Positions 50,193 through 59,636 are shown, counted from the stretch's first letter. The stretch is DNA of 64,000 nt from Thermococcus henrietii (GCF_900198835.1 NZ_LT900021.1:62001-126000), one strand, 5' to 3'. A program made the numbers and translations. The notes: generated by a model from the sequence alone, not told the origin.

Positions 50193-50278
50193 TCCCCGAA
50201 GAGGACACCCTCAACAATCAGAAGTCGTTCACCTTCGAGGGCGACTTCACGGTTCACGGGTTCATTATGGTTCCCTGA
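50193..50278 (+). pseudogene. remnant of a coding sequence C-terminus
   Basis: A short frame reads FPEEDTLNNQKSFTFEGDF and continues TVHGFIMVP to a stop at 50276-50278, with the C-ended codons typical of this genome, but there is no start and a stop lies upstream. The opposite strand also has a short open frame (ending VEGVLFGE), so direction is not certain. It is most likely a decayed fragment of a lost gene next to the accessory stretch. Confidence 0.35.
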
Positions 50279-50398
50279 GAGCACAACACTTTCGGTGCAT
50301 TGATAGCTTTATTAAAACACACAAGTTGGCAATCTTACCAAAAAGATTTTAACTTAAAGTTGATACATTAAATTGAAAAACAGTGGAGGTGATAGTAC

Positions 50399-51295
50399 GT
50401 GACTTGGAATGTTGGTCTTTTCTACTATACTGGTAGTGGGACAACCCCAACATCGCAAATAAAAGACTTTGTAAGGGAGTTTGATGGGGCCATAATTTTA
50501 GGGCCAGAAACAGAGAGAGACTCAGCGGACATTGACAGGCTAATAGAGGTAATCAACAGGTTTTGGGACTTAAAGCCCGGATTCCAGTTGATAGCCGAAA
50601 TTCCAAACCCCCACGGCACATAGACATATCCCCAAATGAAAGACTGGCTCAATACTATAGAGAGGGGGATAGGTTCCAAGGTTAGAGGGTACTACTTAGT
50701 CCCGGAGGGAGCTTACACTATGTATACAGCTAGAGCCAAAGACGGGACATACTGCCGTGATAACATCCAAAAAATTGTTGAAGACATCAGGAACATGAAA
50801 AAATATGCCGTGTGGATTCCGATTGAGGATAACCTAAGCTTTGAATACATGGACAAGTGCCAAGAGCACATACACTTCACCAACATAGCTCCTCAGCCCC
50901 ACTACTATCAGGTCAGGGATGATACGGGGTACAAATACACTCCGAATTGCATAAAGGTAAAAGACCCACACAGACCAAACGGCATGAACTTCAATCAACT
51001 GAAAGCATTCATGCTGGAGTGCAAAAAACGGGGCTGGGGAGTTGAATTCGAATGCGATAACGCTGTAAGGGATGAATATGAGGGTGGAAAGAGGGAGAAC
51101 TGCGGATGCCAGTGCATACCGGAGGAAGACTTGAGATGCACTAACCGGGCGGCAGGATATTACTGTGCAAGCGATGCAGTTGGGGGATTTGAGTATATCT
51201 ATCATTATTTCAGCAATGACATTAGAAATTATTTAAAAGTAAAAAAAGAGTACACTAATAATTCTTGCAATGAAATAGTGAACAAAACTTGTTGA
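50399..51295 (+). pseudogene. DUF4855-like gene interrupted by one in-frame amber codon
   Basis: Two open segments, 50399-50623 (74 residues) and 50636-51295, lie in the same frame and are separated only by a TAG at 50621-50623 and four codons (Thr-Tyr-Pro-Gln) before the next Met. Read through, the product is about 298 residues. It starts with a GTG well placed behind GGAGGTGATA. The sequence AVWIPIEDNLSFEYMDK and FTNIAPQPHYYQ resembles the barrel-like DUF4855 family. The C-terminus has a cysteine cluster CGCQCIPEEDLRC. No signal peptide. The 3' third is strongly AT-rich. Nothing in the window suggests recoding. Confidence 0.7.
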
Positions 51296-51361
51296 GCTCT
51301 TTGTACACAGTTTAATTTTTATTTTTAAGTTTTAAGATAGAAATACTTTGGGGGCCTGCAA

Positions 51362-52447
51362 ATGAAGACAACCATACCGATTGTGGCGATGCTTATTGGG
51401 ATTATGCTCCTCCCTTTAGCTATGGCGGGTAATAGGCTGGAGATATGGGGGCTCGCCTCCAACGGAACGGCCGCGATGGTAACGTACTACACTGGAAGCG
51501 AGTTTCACACGGTCCTCTACGACGGAAAAACCTTCTACGAGGTGCCCATTCCCTCAGGAAGAGATGACATAAAGAAAACTCCCTTTTTCCTCCAGCCCAA
51601 CGACTGGACCTACTTTGATAGGCTGAACCCCTACGTCATCGGCTACTTCAAAGGCCTATGGATTTTCGGCGGCGTCGAAAGGGTCGCGACCTTGGACTGG
51701 AAGACGTTTAGGGTGTATTCAAACCCCGGCTGTTCAACTTGCCAGCCAATCGAGTTCAGAGCGGGACGCGACAGGGCGGCGCTCGTCATGGAGAAGACCA
51801 CCATGATGACGTTTCAAATCCTAGTCTGGTTCAACGGGACGGACTTCGAGACGACGAACCTGACGGCCGACGAGATACACGTCGCGCCCATCGGGAACGA
51901 ATGGCTTGTCTACACCAAGACCGGAAACCGAACGTCGCTTTACCTCCAGCAAAGCGGTTCAAAGCTCTCAATAGAGTGCCCAAGCGGGCTTGAGGTCTAC
52001 TCGATGTCGTCGAACGGCTCGGCGGTTCTAATAGCCACCAACAGAGGTCTGTACGTTTACAGAGATGGAAGAAACCTATCCAAGATTTCGGAGGCGGGTG
52101 CAAGCTTAGCAGTCTGGAACGGGCGCTGGTTGGTGTTTGAGGGGAGCAAAATCATCGAGTACGATGGGAGACACCTAAGGGAGGTTGCCCAACTCAACAT
52201 CACGCCAACTTACGTGGCCCCATTCAAGGGCTCCGTTCTCGTTGCGGGCAGTGTGGGAACGAGGAAGTGGAAGCTGCTCATGGTCTCAGCGGATGGGAAA
52301 GTCGAGGACCTAACGAAGGAAATGACGTCCCCCAAGCCATGGACGGATAGAAACGAGGAAGAAGGGCGGAAAATCTGCGGGCCGGGACTGCTCGCGCTCC
52401 TGACGGTGGTTTTTGGAATGCTTGGGTGTCGGTTCACACCTCGCTGA
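51362..52447 (+). CDS. secreted beta-propeller-like protein with CGP-CTERM-like tail
   Basis: 361 residues. Signal peptide MKTTIPIVAMLIGIMLLPL ends near AMA-GN. The mature part consists of repeated short beta strands with aromatic and Asn-Gly turns (NGTAAMVTYY, DGKTFYEVP, WNGRWLVFEGSK, DGRHLREVA), suggesting a propeller. The end KICGPGLLALLTVVFGMLG is the CGP-CTERM type sorting tail of Thermococcales, but the final basic run is weak (CRFTPR rather than several Arg). Function unknown; it is probably a surface protein. Confidence 0.75.
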   Translation: MKTTIPIVAMLIGIMLLPLAMAGNRLEIWGLASNGTAAMVTYYTGSEFHTVLYDGKTFYEVPIPSGRDDIKKTPFFLQPNDWTYFDRLNPYVIGYFKGLWIFGGVERVATLDWKTFRVYSNPGCSTCQPIEFRAGRDRAALVMEKTTMMTFQILVWFNGTDFETTNLTADEIHVAPIGNEWLVYTKTGNRTSLYLQQSGSKLSIECPSGLEVYSMSSNGSAVLIATNRGLYVYRDGRNLSKISEAGASLAVWNGRWLVFEGSKIIEYDGRHLREVAQLNITPTYVAPFKGSVLVAGSVGTRKWKLLMVSADGKVEDLTKEMTSPKPWTDRNEEEGRKICGPGLLALLTVVFGMLGCRFTPR

Positions 52448-52452
52448 CCCCT

Positions 52453-52506
52453 ATTGTGTATTAAAAATACACAATCTTTTTATATTATTGTGTATTAGAG
52501 ATACAT
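52453..52506 (+). promoter_or_regulatory. twin palindromes flanking the TATA box of the second AAA ATPase gene
   Basis: ATTGTGTATT (52453-52462) and AATACACAAT (52466-52475) form a perfect 10-bp inverted repeat with a 3-base spacer. The same half-site ATTGTGTATT recurs at 52487-52496, followed by a partial inverse GATACATAT reaching the ATG. The TATA-like CTTTTTATATT lies exactly between. This is a strong repressor-operator layout. Confidence 0.65.
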
Positions 52507-53757
52507 ATGATTTCACTCACAGAAATCACCGAGGAGTACCTCTGCTCGCTCAGGTTCATTGAGGAGATTCCAAGGGAAGTGCCGTTGCCCACTGGAAAGG
52601 ATATAAAAGCTGTAATCGGGCCAAGGAGAGTCGGCAAAACGTTCCTGCTCCTCAAAACTGCTGAAAAACTAAGAGAGGAGAAAAACGTCGTGTACATACC
52701 CTTTGACGAACCCGAGCTGAGGAAGATGAGCGCGAGGGAATTTGCCGAGGCCGTCAGGGAGGAGTTTCCAGAGGGGGAGGTAACACTATTCCTCGATGAG
52801 ATACAGGAATGGGAGGACTGGGACGTCAAACTCCGCTGGCTTCACGACGTTAAGGACTTTGACATATACGTTTCCGGGTCTTCATCAAGCCTCATGTCCT
52901 CGGAAATCCCGAGCAGGCTGCGGGGAAGGCACGTTTCAAGGCTCGTTTTGCCTCTCTCCTTCCGAGAGGTGGGCGGTGAGAGCCCAAAGACGTTCCGGGA
53001 AAGGGGAAAGATACGAAAGCTGCTAAGGGAGTACCTTCGATGGGGAGGTTTTCCCGAGGTCTGGACGACGAGGTCGAGGGAAAAGATAATCTCAATCCTC
53101 GAAACCATGTTCTACAGAGATATGGTCGAGCGCTTTGCCTTCAGGGACGTCAAGGAGTTTCAGGAGGCGTTTTACCACATTATCTCCCTCTACGGGGGCT
53201 ATTTCACATACCATTCCCTTCAGCGGGCGTTGAAGGGTATGGGGATTGACGCCAACGTCAAGACCGTGATGAACTACCTTCGGGCTATGGAGGAGGCATT
53301 TCTGGTCTTTCAGCTCCCCGTGTTTGTGCCCTCGATGAGAAAAATCTTGAGAAGCCCAAGAAAGCTTTATCTGGTTGATATAGCATTCGCAAACCTCTTC
53401 TTCAAGGGGCTCGACGAGGGCAGGAGAATCGAAAACATGGTTTTTATCGAACTTCTCAGGGAGAAGAGCTACTGGAGGCCTGAGATTGAGCTGTCATACT
53501 ACTCCAACGGGGACATTGAGGTGGACTTCGTTGTTAGAGCCGGTGGGCACATCGAAGAGCTTGTTCAGGTAACCTACGAACTAAACGCATCCAATTACGA
53601 GAGAGAGGTTAGAAACCTCGTTAAAGCTGGAAAGAAGCTCGGAGTCAAAAAGCTAACCGTTGTAACGCTTGAAGACGAGAAAACCATTAAAGAAGGCGGG
53701 AAAACCGTAGAGGTCATCCCATTGTGGAAGTTCTTGCTCAGAGAACCTCAAAGCTAA
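52507..53757 (+). CDS. archaeal AAA ATPase with DUF4143-type C-terminus
   Basis: 416 residues. Walker A is [11 protein letters not shown] (38-48), Walker [13 protein letters not shown] (91-102), sensor VSGSSSSLM near residue 125. The C-terminal half has the winged-helix and PD-(D/E)XK-like DUF4143 pattern, ending with [16 protein letters not shown] and [11 protein letters not shown]. It is a cousin of the 24.1-kb ATPase. The family is common in archaeal accessory DNA, function unknown. Expression seems controlled by the palindromes directly upstream. Its end overlaps the convergent alaX gene by 20 bp. Confidence 0.88.
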   Translation: MISLTEITEEYLCSLRFIEEIPREVPLPTGKDIKAVIGPRRVGKTFLLLKTAEKLREEKNVVYIPFDEPELRKMSAREFAEAVREEFPEGEVTLFLDEIQEWEDWDVKLRWLHDVKDFDIYVSGSSSSLMSSEIPSRLRGRHVSRLVLPLSFREVGGESPKTFRERGKIRKLLREYLRWGGFPEVWTTRSREKIISILETMFYRDMVERFAFRDVKEFQEAFYHIISLYGGYFTYHSLQRALKGMGIDANVKTVMNYLRAMEEAFLVFQLPVFVPSMRKILRSPRKLYLVDIAFANLFFKGLDEGRRIENMVFIELLREKSYWRPEIELSYYSNGDIEVDFVVRAGGHIEELVQVTYELNASNYEREVRNLVKAGKKLGVKKLTVVTLEDEKTIKEGGKTVEVIPLWKFLLREPQS

Positions 53758-54199
53758 TCTCCAAAAGCTCCCTGCTCCTCCTGAAGCGGGCCTTTCTGAT
53801 TCTTATCTCCCCTATTTCGCCCGTCGTCCTCGTGTGCTCCTTATTGCACGCGTTGACGTTCCAGCCCTCGATGACGACCACCTTGAGGGTTTTAACCTCC
53901 TTGGGAACGGGAAACAGGTCGTACATATCATCGCCGAAGCGCTTCTCCGCTTTCCCGCGCGGAAGCTCGTAAACTTCAACTGGAACGTTCTCCCTGACCT
54001 TCTCGTTGGCGAGACGCTCTATCTCCTCTACCTCCTCGGGCGCCGGCTTCCGATTGAACTTAACCGCTAAAACCCCGCGGTTGCCTTTGGCGTAGGTCGA
54101 GGCCGTCCACTTGGCGTCTCTGCCGAGGACCTTCACAACGGCCCCCTTGAGGACGTGCAGAGCCGTGTGAGTTCGAACTTCAACGTCCCCACTAACCAT
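53738..54199 (-). CDS. alaX: alanyl-tRNA editing protein AlaX-S
   Basis: 153 residues from the ATG at 54199. The zinc site comprises HTALH (His11, His15) and Cys/His in [15 protein letters not shown]. Without N-terminal glycine-rich domain it is the small AlaX-S form, close to the P. horikoshii enzyme as I remember it. It hydrolyses Ser-tRNA-Ala in trans, supporting AlaRS editing. The longer reading to 54241 has no supporting ribosome site. Confidence 0.93.
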   Translation of the reverse strand: MVSGDVEVRTHTALHVLKGAVVKVLGRDAKWTASTYAKGNRGVLAVKFNRKPAPEEVEEIERLANEKVRENVPVEVYELPRGKAEKRFGDDMYDLFPVPKEVKTLKVVVIEGWNVNACNKEHTRTTGEIGEIRIRKARFRRSRELLEISFEVL

Positions 54200-54406
54200 G
54201 ACAATCCCCGAAAGTGTCTTCGGCAATCGTTTATTAACCAATCGGGTAATCTGGAAACGGCGGAGATTCAGCGTTTTTTGAAGGTTTTTCAGGAAATATC
54301 AGATGATTTCGAAGGAGTTACGTAAAAGTCTTTCATCACTAAACGAAAACCGTTATAAGTGTAAAGGGCAATACACCAGCGGACAAAGTTTTAGAGGTGA
54401 ACGAAA

Positions 54407-55756
54407 ATGGCCGAGAAGAAAAAGAAGAGGGTTCTGATTCTTGGAGCGGCCGGAAGGGACTTCCACAACTTCAACGTGTTCTTCAGGGACAACCCTGACT
54501 ACGAGGTCGTGGCCTTCACCGCAACCCAGATTCCGGACATCGAGGGCAGGATTTACCCGCCCGAGCTCGCCGGCGAGCTCTACCCGAACGGAATCCCGAT
54601 ATGGAGCGAGGACGACATGGAGAAGATAATCAAGGAGCACGACATTGACATCGTTGTCTTTGCCTACTCGGACGTTCCCCACGAGCACGTCATGCACCTC
54701 GCGAGCAGGGCCCACTCGGCCGGCGCCGACTTCTGGCTCCTCGGCCCGAAGAGCACCATGCTCAAGAGCACCAAGCCGGTCGTGGCGGTTACCGCCATAA
54801 GAACCGGCTGTGGAAAGAGCCAGACCAGCAGAAAGGTCGCCCAGCTCCTCCAGGAGATGGGGTACAAGGTCGTTGCAATAAGGCACCCGATGCCCTACGG
54901 TGACCTCAGGAAGCAGGTCGTCCAGCGCTTCGCCAGCTTCGAGGACCTCGACAAGTACGAGTGTACCATCGAGGAGCGCGAGGAGTACGAGCCGTACATC
55001 GAGCGCGGCATGGTGGTTTACGCGGGCGTTGACTACGAGAAGATTCTCCGCGAGGCCGAGAAAGAGGCCGACATAATCCTCTGGGACGGAGGAAACAACG
55101 ACTTCCCGTTCTACGAGCCCGACCTCTGGATAGTCGTCACCGACCCGCACAGGCCCGGCCACGAGGTCAAGTACCACCCAGGTGAGACCAACTTCAGGGC
55201 CGCTGACGTCATAATCATCAACAAGATTGACACCGCCAACAGGGACGACATACAGGCCGTTCGCGAGAACATCGAGAAGATTAACCCGAACGCCACCGTC
55301 ATCGAGGCTGCCTCGCCGATATTCGTCGACAACCCCGAGCTCATCAAGGGCAAGCGCGTTCTCGTCGTCGAGGACGGTCCGACCCTCACCCACGGCGGCA
55401 TGAAGTACGGAGCCGGCTACGTCGCAGCGAAGAAGTTCGGAGCGAAGGAAATCATCGACCCGAGGCCCTACGCCGTCGGCTCAATCGTTGAGACCTACAA
55501 GAAGTACCCGCACCTCGACCTCATTCTGCCGGCCATGGGCTACGGCAAGAAGCAGATTAAGGAACTTGAGGAGACCATCAACAGGGCCGATGCCGACGTC
55601 GTCATACTCGGAACCCCGGTTGACCTGCGCAGGTTCATGAACCTCAACAAGCCGGCCGTCCGCGTCAAGTACGAGCTCGAGGAAATCGGCCAGCCCAAAC
55701 TCAAGGACATCCTCGAGGACTGGGTCAAGAACTGCAAGAAGCTCAAGAAGGAGTGA
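54407..55756 (+). CDS. cyclic 2,3-diphosphoglycerate synthetase-like P-loop protein
   Basis: 449 residues. The N-terminus VLILGAAGRDFHNFN is the family start; a P-loop VTAIRTGCGKSQTS (128-141) and the base-recognition-like IIINKIDTAN follow. Proteins of this group (COG2403) are annotated as cPGS-like GTPases. True cyclic 2,3-DPG synthesis is known from methanogens; in Thermococcales the role is unproved. High, highly biased codon use (AAC, GAC, GAG, ATC) suggests strong expression. Promoter CGTTATAAGTG upstream and AGAGGTGA as ribosome site. Confidence 0.85.
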   Translation: MAEKKKKRVLILGAAGRDFHNFNVFFRDNPDYEVVAFTATQIPDIEGRIYPPELAGELYPNGIPIWSEDDMEKIIKEHDIDIVVFAYSDVPHEHVMHLASRAHSAGADFWLLGPKSTMLKSTKPVVAVTAIRTGCGKSQTSRKVAQLLQEMGYKVVAIRHPMPYGDLRKQVVQRFASFEDLDKYECTIEEREEYEPYIERGMVVYAGVDYEKILREAEKEADIILWDGGNNDFPFYEPDLWIVVTDPHRPGHEVKYHPGETNFRAADVIIINKIDTANRDDIQAVRENIEKINPNATVIEAASPIFVDNPELIKGKRVLVVEDGPTLTHGGMKYGAGYVAAKKFGAKEIIDPRPYAVGSIVETYKKYPHLDLILPAMGYGKKQIKELEETINRADADVVILGTPVDLRRFMNLNKPAVRVKYELEEIGQPKLKDILEDWVKNCKKLKKE

Positions 55757-55785
55757 AGTTTTTAACTTTCACTCCTATTTTTCTT
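55751..55785 (+). terminator. hairpin plus T tract after the cPGS-like gene
   Basis: GAGTGAA (55751-55757) and TTCACTC (55768-55774) form a 7-bp stem over the stop codon, followed by CTATTTTTCTTC. The T tract alone would end archaeal transcription; the hairpin is an addition. The next gene starts only two bases on, so termination may be partial. Confidence 0.45.
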
Positions 55786-55786
55786 C

Positions 55787-56035
55787 ATGGACTTCGTGCT
55801 GTTCCTTGGAATACTGCTGGGAGCTTTGAACGTTCTTGGGTTCGTCTGGGTCACCTACGACGTCGTTAAGAATCAGAAACTTATGCAGGAATCTGAGAGG
55901 TTCATCTGGATTTTCATGGCGTTTCTGTTCGGTTCGCTCATCGCCCTCGTCTACGCCATCTCAATTAAGTTGAGCGGGAAGTACGAGGAAGTCGAGCTCG
56001 AGAAGAACGAAAACGAAGAGGTCAAAGTGTGGTAG
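55787..56035 (+). CDS. small two-helix membrane protein
   Basis: 82 residues. Two hydrophobic segments (FVLFLGILLGALNVLGFVWV and WIFMAFLFGSLIALVYAIS) and an acidic-basic tail. The layout, with a polar turn KNQKLMQESERF between helices, resembles the phospholipase D N-terminal-like membrane domain found in many small proteins. Function unknown. The ATG comes directly after the previous terminator-like element, with no clear ribosome site. Confidence 0.65.
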   Translation: MDFVLFLGILLGALNVLGFVWVTYDVVKNQKLMQESERFIWIFMAFLFGSLIALVYAISIKLSGKYEEVELEKNENEEVKVW

Positions 56036-56067
56036 AAAGCCTTTTATGGTGAAAGGTCAAACTCAAA

Positions 56068-56135
56068 TCGCCCGGGGAGCACCGCCGAGGGCGGAGTCAA
56101 TGAACTCGGGCGGGTTATTACCCCCTTTCACAGCA
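56068..56135 (+). ncRNA. candidate structured ncRNA with own TATA box
   Basis: Between two convergent genes, a GC-rich segment can fold: CCGCCGAG (56082-56089) pairs with CTCGGGCGG (56105-56113, one bulge), alternatively CCGCC with GGCGG as a tight hairpin, and CGCCCG (56069-56074) with CGGGCG. GGG-TTATTA-CCC follows, then TTTCACA. A TATA-like CTTTTATGG (56041-56049) lies about 25 bases upstream of the start. The closing ACA and pocket-like TTATTA would suit an H/ACA guide RNA, but the match is imperfect. Real transcript or not cannot be told from sequence. Confidence 0.4.
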
Positions 56136-56165
56136 GAACTCACACTTCTCAAGGTGTATAAATAG

Positions 56166-56186
56166 GTGAGAACCCGAAGTTCTCAC
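56166..56186 (-). terminator. perfect 8-bp hairpin at the end of yjbQ
   Basis: GTGAGAAC (56166-56173) and GTTCTCAC (56179-56186) form a perfect stem around CCGAA, covering the yjbQ stop codon. It could mark the 3' end of the minus-strand thiamine transcript. Confidence 0.4.
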
Positions 56187-56593
56187 TCCCCAACGACCTG
56201 CACGATAACGCGCCTGTGCCTCGGCCTGACGTCCAGCTCGACGAAGAAAATCTGTTGCCACGTTCCGCGAACGAGCCGGCCATCTATGACGGGGAAGCAC
56301 TCGCTCGCGCCGAGAAGGGTCGCGCGCAGGTGGCTGTGGGCGTTGTCGTCTATCCTGTCGTGGAGGTAACCGGCACCTTTTGGTATCAGCTCCATCAACG
56401 CTCTCTTGAAGTCCTCCAGAAGACCCGACTCGTGCTCTATCGTAACTATCGCGCCCGTTGCCCCGGGGACGAAGACGAGAGCAATGCCGTTCTGGATTCC
56501 GGACTCTTCAACGACCCTCTCAACCTCGGCCGTTATGTCCACGAGGTCAATCTCGCCCCTCGTTGAAAAGCGGAGCTCCTTGCTGTAAATCAT
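56183..56593 (-). CDS. YjbQ/UPF0047 family secondary thiamine-phosphate synthase
   Basis: 136 residues, complete. Family motifs: GIALVFVPGATGAIVTIEH, NAHSHLRATLLGAS with the conserved histidines, and GTWQQIFFVELD. Members have weak thiamine-phosphate synthase activity; the physiological role is debated. It overlaps thiR by four bases (ATGA), which places it firmly in thiamine metabolism here. Confidence 0.9.
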   Translation of the reverse strand: MIYSKELRFSTRGEIDLVDITAEVERVVEESGIQNGIALVFVPGATGAIVTIEHESGLLEDFKRALMELIPKGAGYLHDRIDDNAHSHLRATLLGASECFPVIDGRLVRGTWQQIFFVELDVRPRHRRVIVQVVGE

Positions 56594-57477
56594 TCCACCA
56601 CCTCCAACAGCGCTTTAACCTTCCCAACGACGTCAAGGGGATTCCTGCCGAAGACGTAGGTGAGTGGCTCAACACCCTCCCCGCCCCAGTCGAGGACGAA
56701 GTCAGGGGAATCGTTCTCAAACAGGCCCGCTATCCTTTCTATGGCATCCTCGTCACTCAGGCCGCCGGTCCTTATCCCGGAGTATTTGAGACCCAATTTC
56801 TCAACTGCCTCGGCAATCTCGCGGTCGAGGCGGACGTTCATGACGCTCCTCACTTCCGGAGCCTTCTCGGAGACCGAGAGGATTAGAGAGGCAGTGAACT
56901 TACTCGCGCCGGGCTCCGGCGGAAGGGCGTAGGGCCTGCCCTTGACGAGGGTTATCCTCCCGGGAATCGCGATTACATCGGCTGGACTCTTCGCTCCCGG
57001 GGGCGCGTAGGCCAGGTTGCTCCTGACCTCGGGGATGAGCTTTGGAAGCCCAGGCAACGAGAGGAGCTCGCGGAGGGCCAGCCTCATCTCCTCAACGGCA
57101 GACGAATGGATTGGGGCAAAGAGAGACCTGCAGATATCTTCACTCACCCCGGCGTACTTGGCATAGTGTCTGCAGAGTTTACCGGAAGAGAAAAGCTCAA
57201 AGAGCCTCCTTGAGGTGAAGACTACAATCTCATCCTTCGCAGCACCCGTCAGGATTAGCCCGGCAATCTCCTCGGCTATCGCATCTAAGAGCACGGCAAC
57301 TTCCTCGGGAGGGTGCTTGTACGTCCCCCCAAGATACTTGCTCACCATCGCCTGAGTTATGCCAAGGTAGCTCGCTATCCTCGACTGCCTGAACCCCTCA
57401 CGGTACAGGATTCCCGCTATCCTCGCGCGCAGATAGGGCATGAGCTCTTCGGCGATGTAAACGTTCGGCGTCTTCAT
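56590..57477 (-). CDS. thiR: ThiR-type thiamine regulator (HTH fused to ThiN)
   Basis: 295 residues. An N-terminal helix-turn-helix is visible (REGFRQSRIASYLGITQAMVSKYL in parts, residues 27-50). From about 120 a ThiN domain follows, with VRSNLAYAPPGAKSPADVIAIPG in parts and VMNVRLDREIAEAVEKLG. In archaea this fusion senses thiamine phosphate and represses thiamine genes; the stand-alone ThiN domain is a thiamine-phosphate synthase. Coupled to yjbQ. It may control its own promoter; a TTAAACCGCGG-like stretch lies just upstream, but I cannot define an operator. Confidence 0.88.
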   Translation of the reverse strand: MKTPNVYIAEELMPYLRARIAGILYREGFRQSRIASYLGITQAMVSKYLGGTYKHPPEEVAVLLDAIAEEIAGLILTGAAKDEIVVFTSRRLFELFSSGKLCRHYAKYAGVSEDICRSLFAPIHSSAVEEMRLALRELLSLPGLPKLIPEVRSNLAYAPPGAKSPADVIAIPGRITLVKGRPYALPPEPGASKFTASLILSVSEKAPEVRSVMNVRLDREIAEAVEKLGLKYSGIRTGGLSDEDAIERIAGLFENDSPDFVLDWGGEGVEPLTYVFGRNPLDVVGKVKALLEVVE

Positions 57478-57559
57478 ACCATCACCCTAAAACCGAGTTA
57501 TTAAACCGCGGAGGATTTAAATCGTTATTGTCCACAAGTTGATGTCAAAAAAGGCTTAA

Positions 57560-58528
<969 letters not shown>

Positions 58529-58984
58529 ATGCCCGAGCTGAAGGTTGAGGTAATCCCCGAGGGGACGGTAATAGACCACATCCCGGCAGGAAAATGGCTC
58601 AAGGTCATCGAAATCCTCGGCCTGACGAAGCCCAACGGTGGAACACTCCTCATAGCCTCAAACGTTCCCAGCAAAAAGCTCGGCAGGAAAGACATCGTCA
58701 AGGTCGAGGGACGCTACCTGAGCGAGGAGGAAGTGAACAAGATTGCCCTCATCGCACCCAATGCGACGGTGAACATCGTCAGGGATTACAAGATAGTGGA
58801 AAAGTTCAAGGTCTCGATTCCGGACGAGATAGTTGGAATCCTCACCTGCCCGAACCCCAACTGCGTCAGCAACCACGAGTACGTAAAGCCACGCTTCAAG
58901 GTCGAGAGCAGGGACCCGCTAAAGCTCCGCTGCCACTACTGTGAGAGAACTATCGAGGGAGACGAGATACTGGGGAACCTTTGA
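58529..58984 (+). CDS. pyrI: aspartate carbamoyltransferase regulatory subunit
   Basis: 151 residues. The N-terminal allosteric nucleotide domain is followed by the zinc domain with Cys107 and Cys112 (CPNPNC) and Cys135 and Cys138 (CHYC). It joins PyrB in the dodecameric holoenzyme and gives CTP/ATP control. It starts on the base after the pyrB stop. Confidence 0.97.
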   Translation: MPELKVEVIPEGTVIDHIPAGKWLKVIEILGLTKPNGGTLLIASNVPSKKLGRKDIVKVEGRYLSEEEVNKIALIAPNATVNIVRDYKIVEKFKVSIPDEIVGILTCPNPNCVSNHEYVKPRFKVESRDPLKLRCHYCERTIEGDEILGNL

Positions 58985-58986
58985 AT

Positions 58987-59000
58987 CCTTCTCTTTTTTC
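58987..59000 (+). terminator. T tract after pyrBI
   Basis: CTTCTCTTTTTTC lies three bases after the pyrI stop; a strong archaeal terminator sequence. Confidence 0.55.
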
Positions 59001-59012
59001 AAAAATTGAGAA

Positions 59013-59636
59013 TCAAAAAGCGGTCTCCTCAATGTCATCAACTGGAACATCCTCAACACCAAGGTGAGGCAACCTTCTGAGAACGGGAACCGCAACCGCG
59101 AGACTCAAGAAGACGTCTATAACACTCTGAACCGCGTTTGGCAAACCGATTGCCACCCAAAACGGGACGTGGGTCCAGTTCTCAACGGCCTGGACGACCT
59201 TTTCCCTCGGAAGGCCAAGCCAGATGGGAAGAGCCACGTAGTAGTTGAGCAGAAGCATCAAGGGGACCCGTATAACCACGCCGACGATGTACGCGACAAC
59301 GCCGAAGAGGAGCAACCTGCGGGGGTTCCTGAAGTCCAGACCAACCGTTCTCCTCGCGAACTCAAGGCCCAGTATGACAGCGAAGGTTGCCGTTACCTTC
59401 ATCATCGCCCCGAGCCAGCTCGCAGATGAAACCACGCTGAGGCCTATGAAGAGTAGACCGAGGGCAAAGAGGCTTCCCCAAAAGCCCAGGATGAAGTAAA
59501 CGATTACTATCGGCACGGCGACGACGTCAATCTTCATGCCCCAGACAGTTGGAAAGTCTATTGGAGCAACGTCGAGGAGGAGCGCGAGACCGAGCATTAC
59601 GCCTGAAATTGCAATCTCCCTTGGGCCGAGTCTCAT
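59013..59636 (-). CDS. ECF transporter substrate-binding (S) component-like membrane protein
   Basis: 207 residues, six hydrophobic segments. The opening REIAISGVMLGLALLLDVAPIDFPTVWG and the later arrangement fit the S component of energy-coupling factor vitamin transporters. The vitamin cannot be read. No EcfA/T genes adjoin it, so it would share a common energising module. The C-terminal tail is acidic (VEDVPVDDIEETAF). TATA-like AACTTTAAAATTTTT upstream. Confidence 0.72.
   Translation of the reverse strand: MRLGPREIAISGVMLGLALLLDVAPIDFPTVWGMKIDVVAVPIVIVYFILGFWGSLFALGLLFIGLSVVSSASWLGAMMKVTATFAVILGLEFARRTVGLDFRNPRRLLLFGVVAYIVGVVIRVPLMLLLNYYVALPIWLGLPREKVVQAVENWTHVPFWVAIGLPNAVQSVIDVFLSLAVAVPVLRRLPHLGVEDVPVDDIEETAF

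Noticed and set aside
50621-50623. Pyrrolysine or selenocysteine recoding at the amber codon
   Set aside because: TAG is not the selenocysteine codon, and Thermococcales are not known to carry the pyrrolysine system; a nonsense mutation is simpler.
54250-54340. Possible C/D box RNA on the minus strand (GTGATGA with two CTGA)
   Set aside because: No C' box between the D-like boxes and the guide lengths are wrong, unlike the clean case at 44.2 kb.
54353-55393. 346-codon minus-strand frame opposite the cPGS-like gene
   Set aside because: Antisense shadow of a strongly codon-biased gene; product is valine/leucine/aspartate noise.
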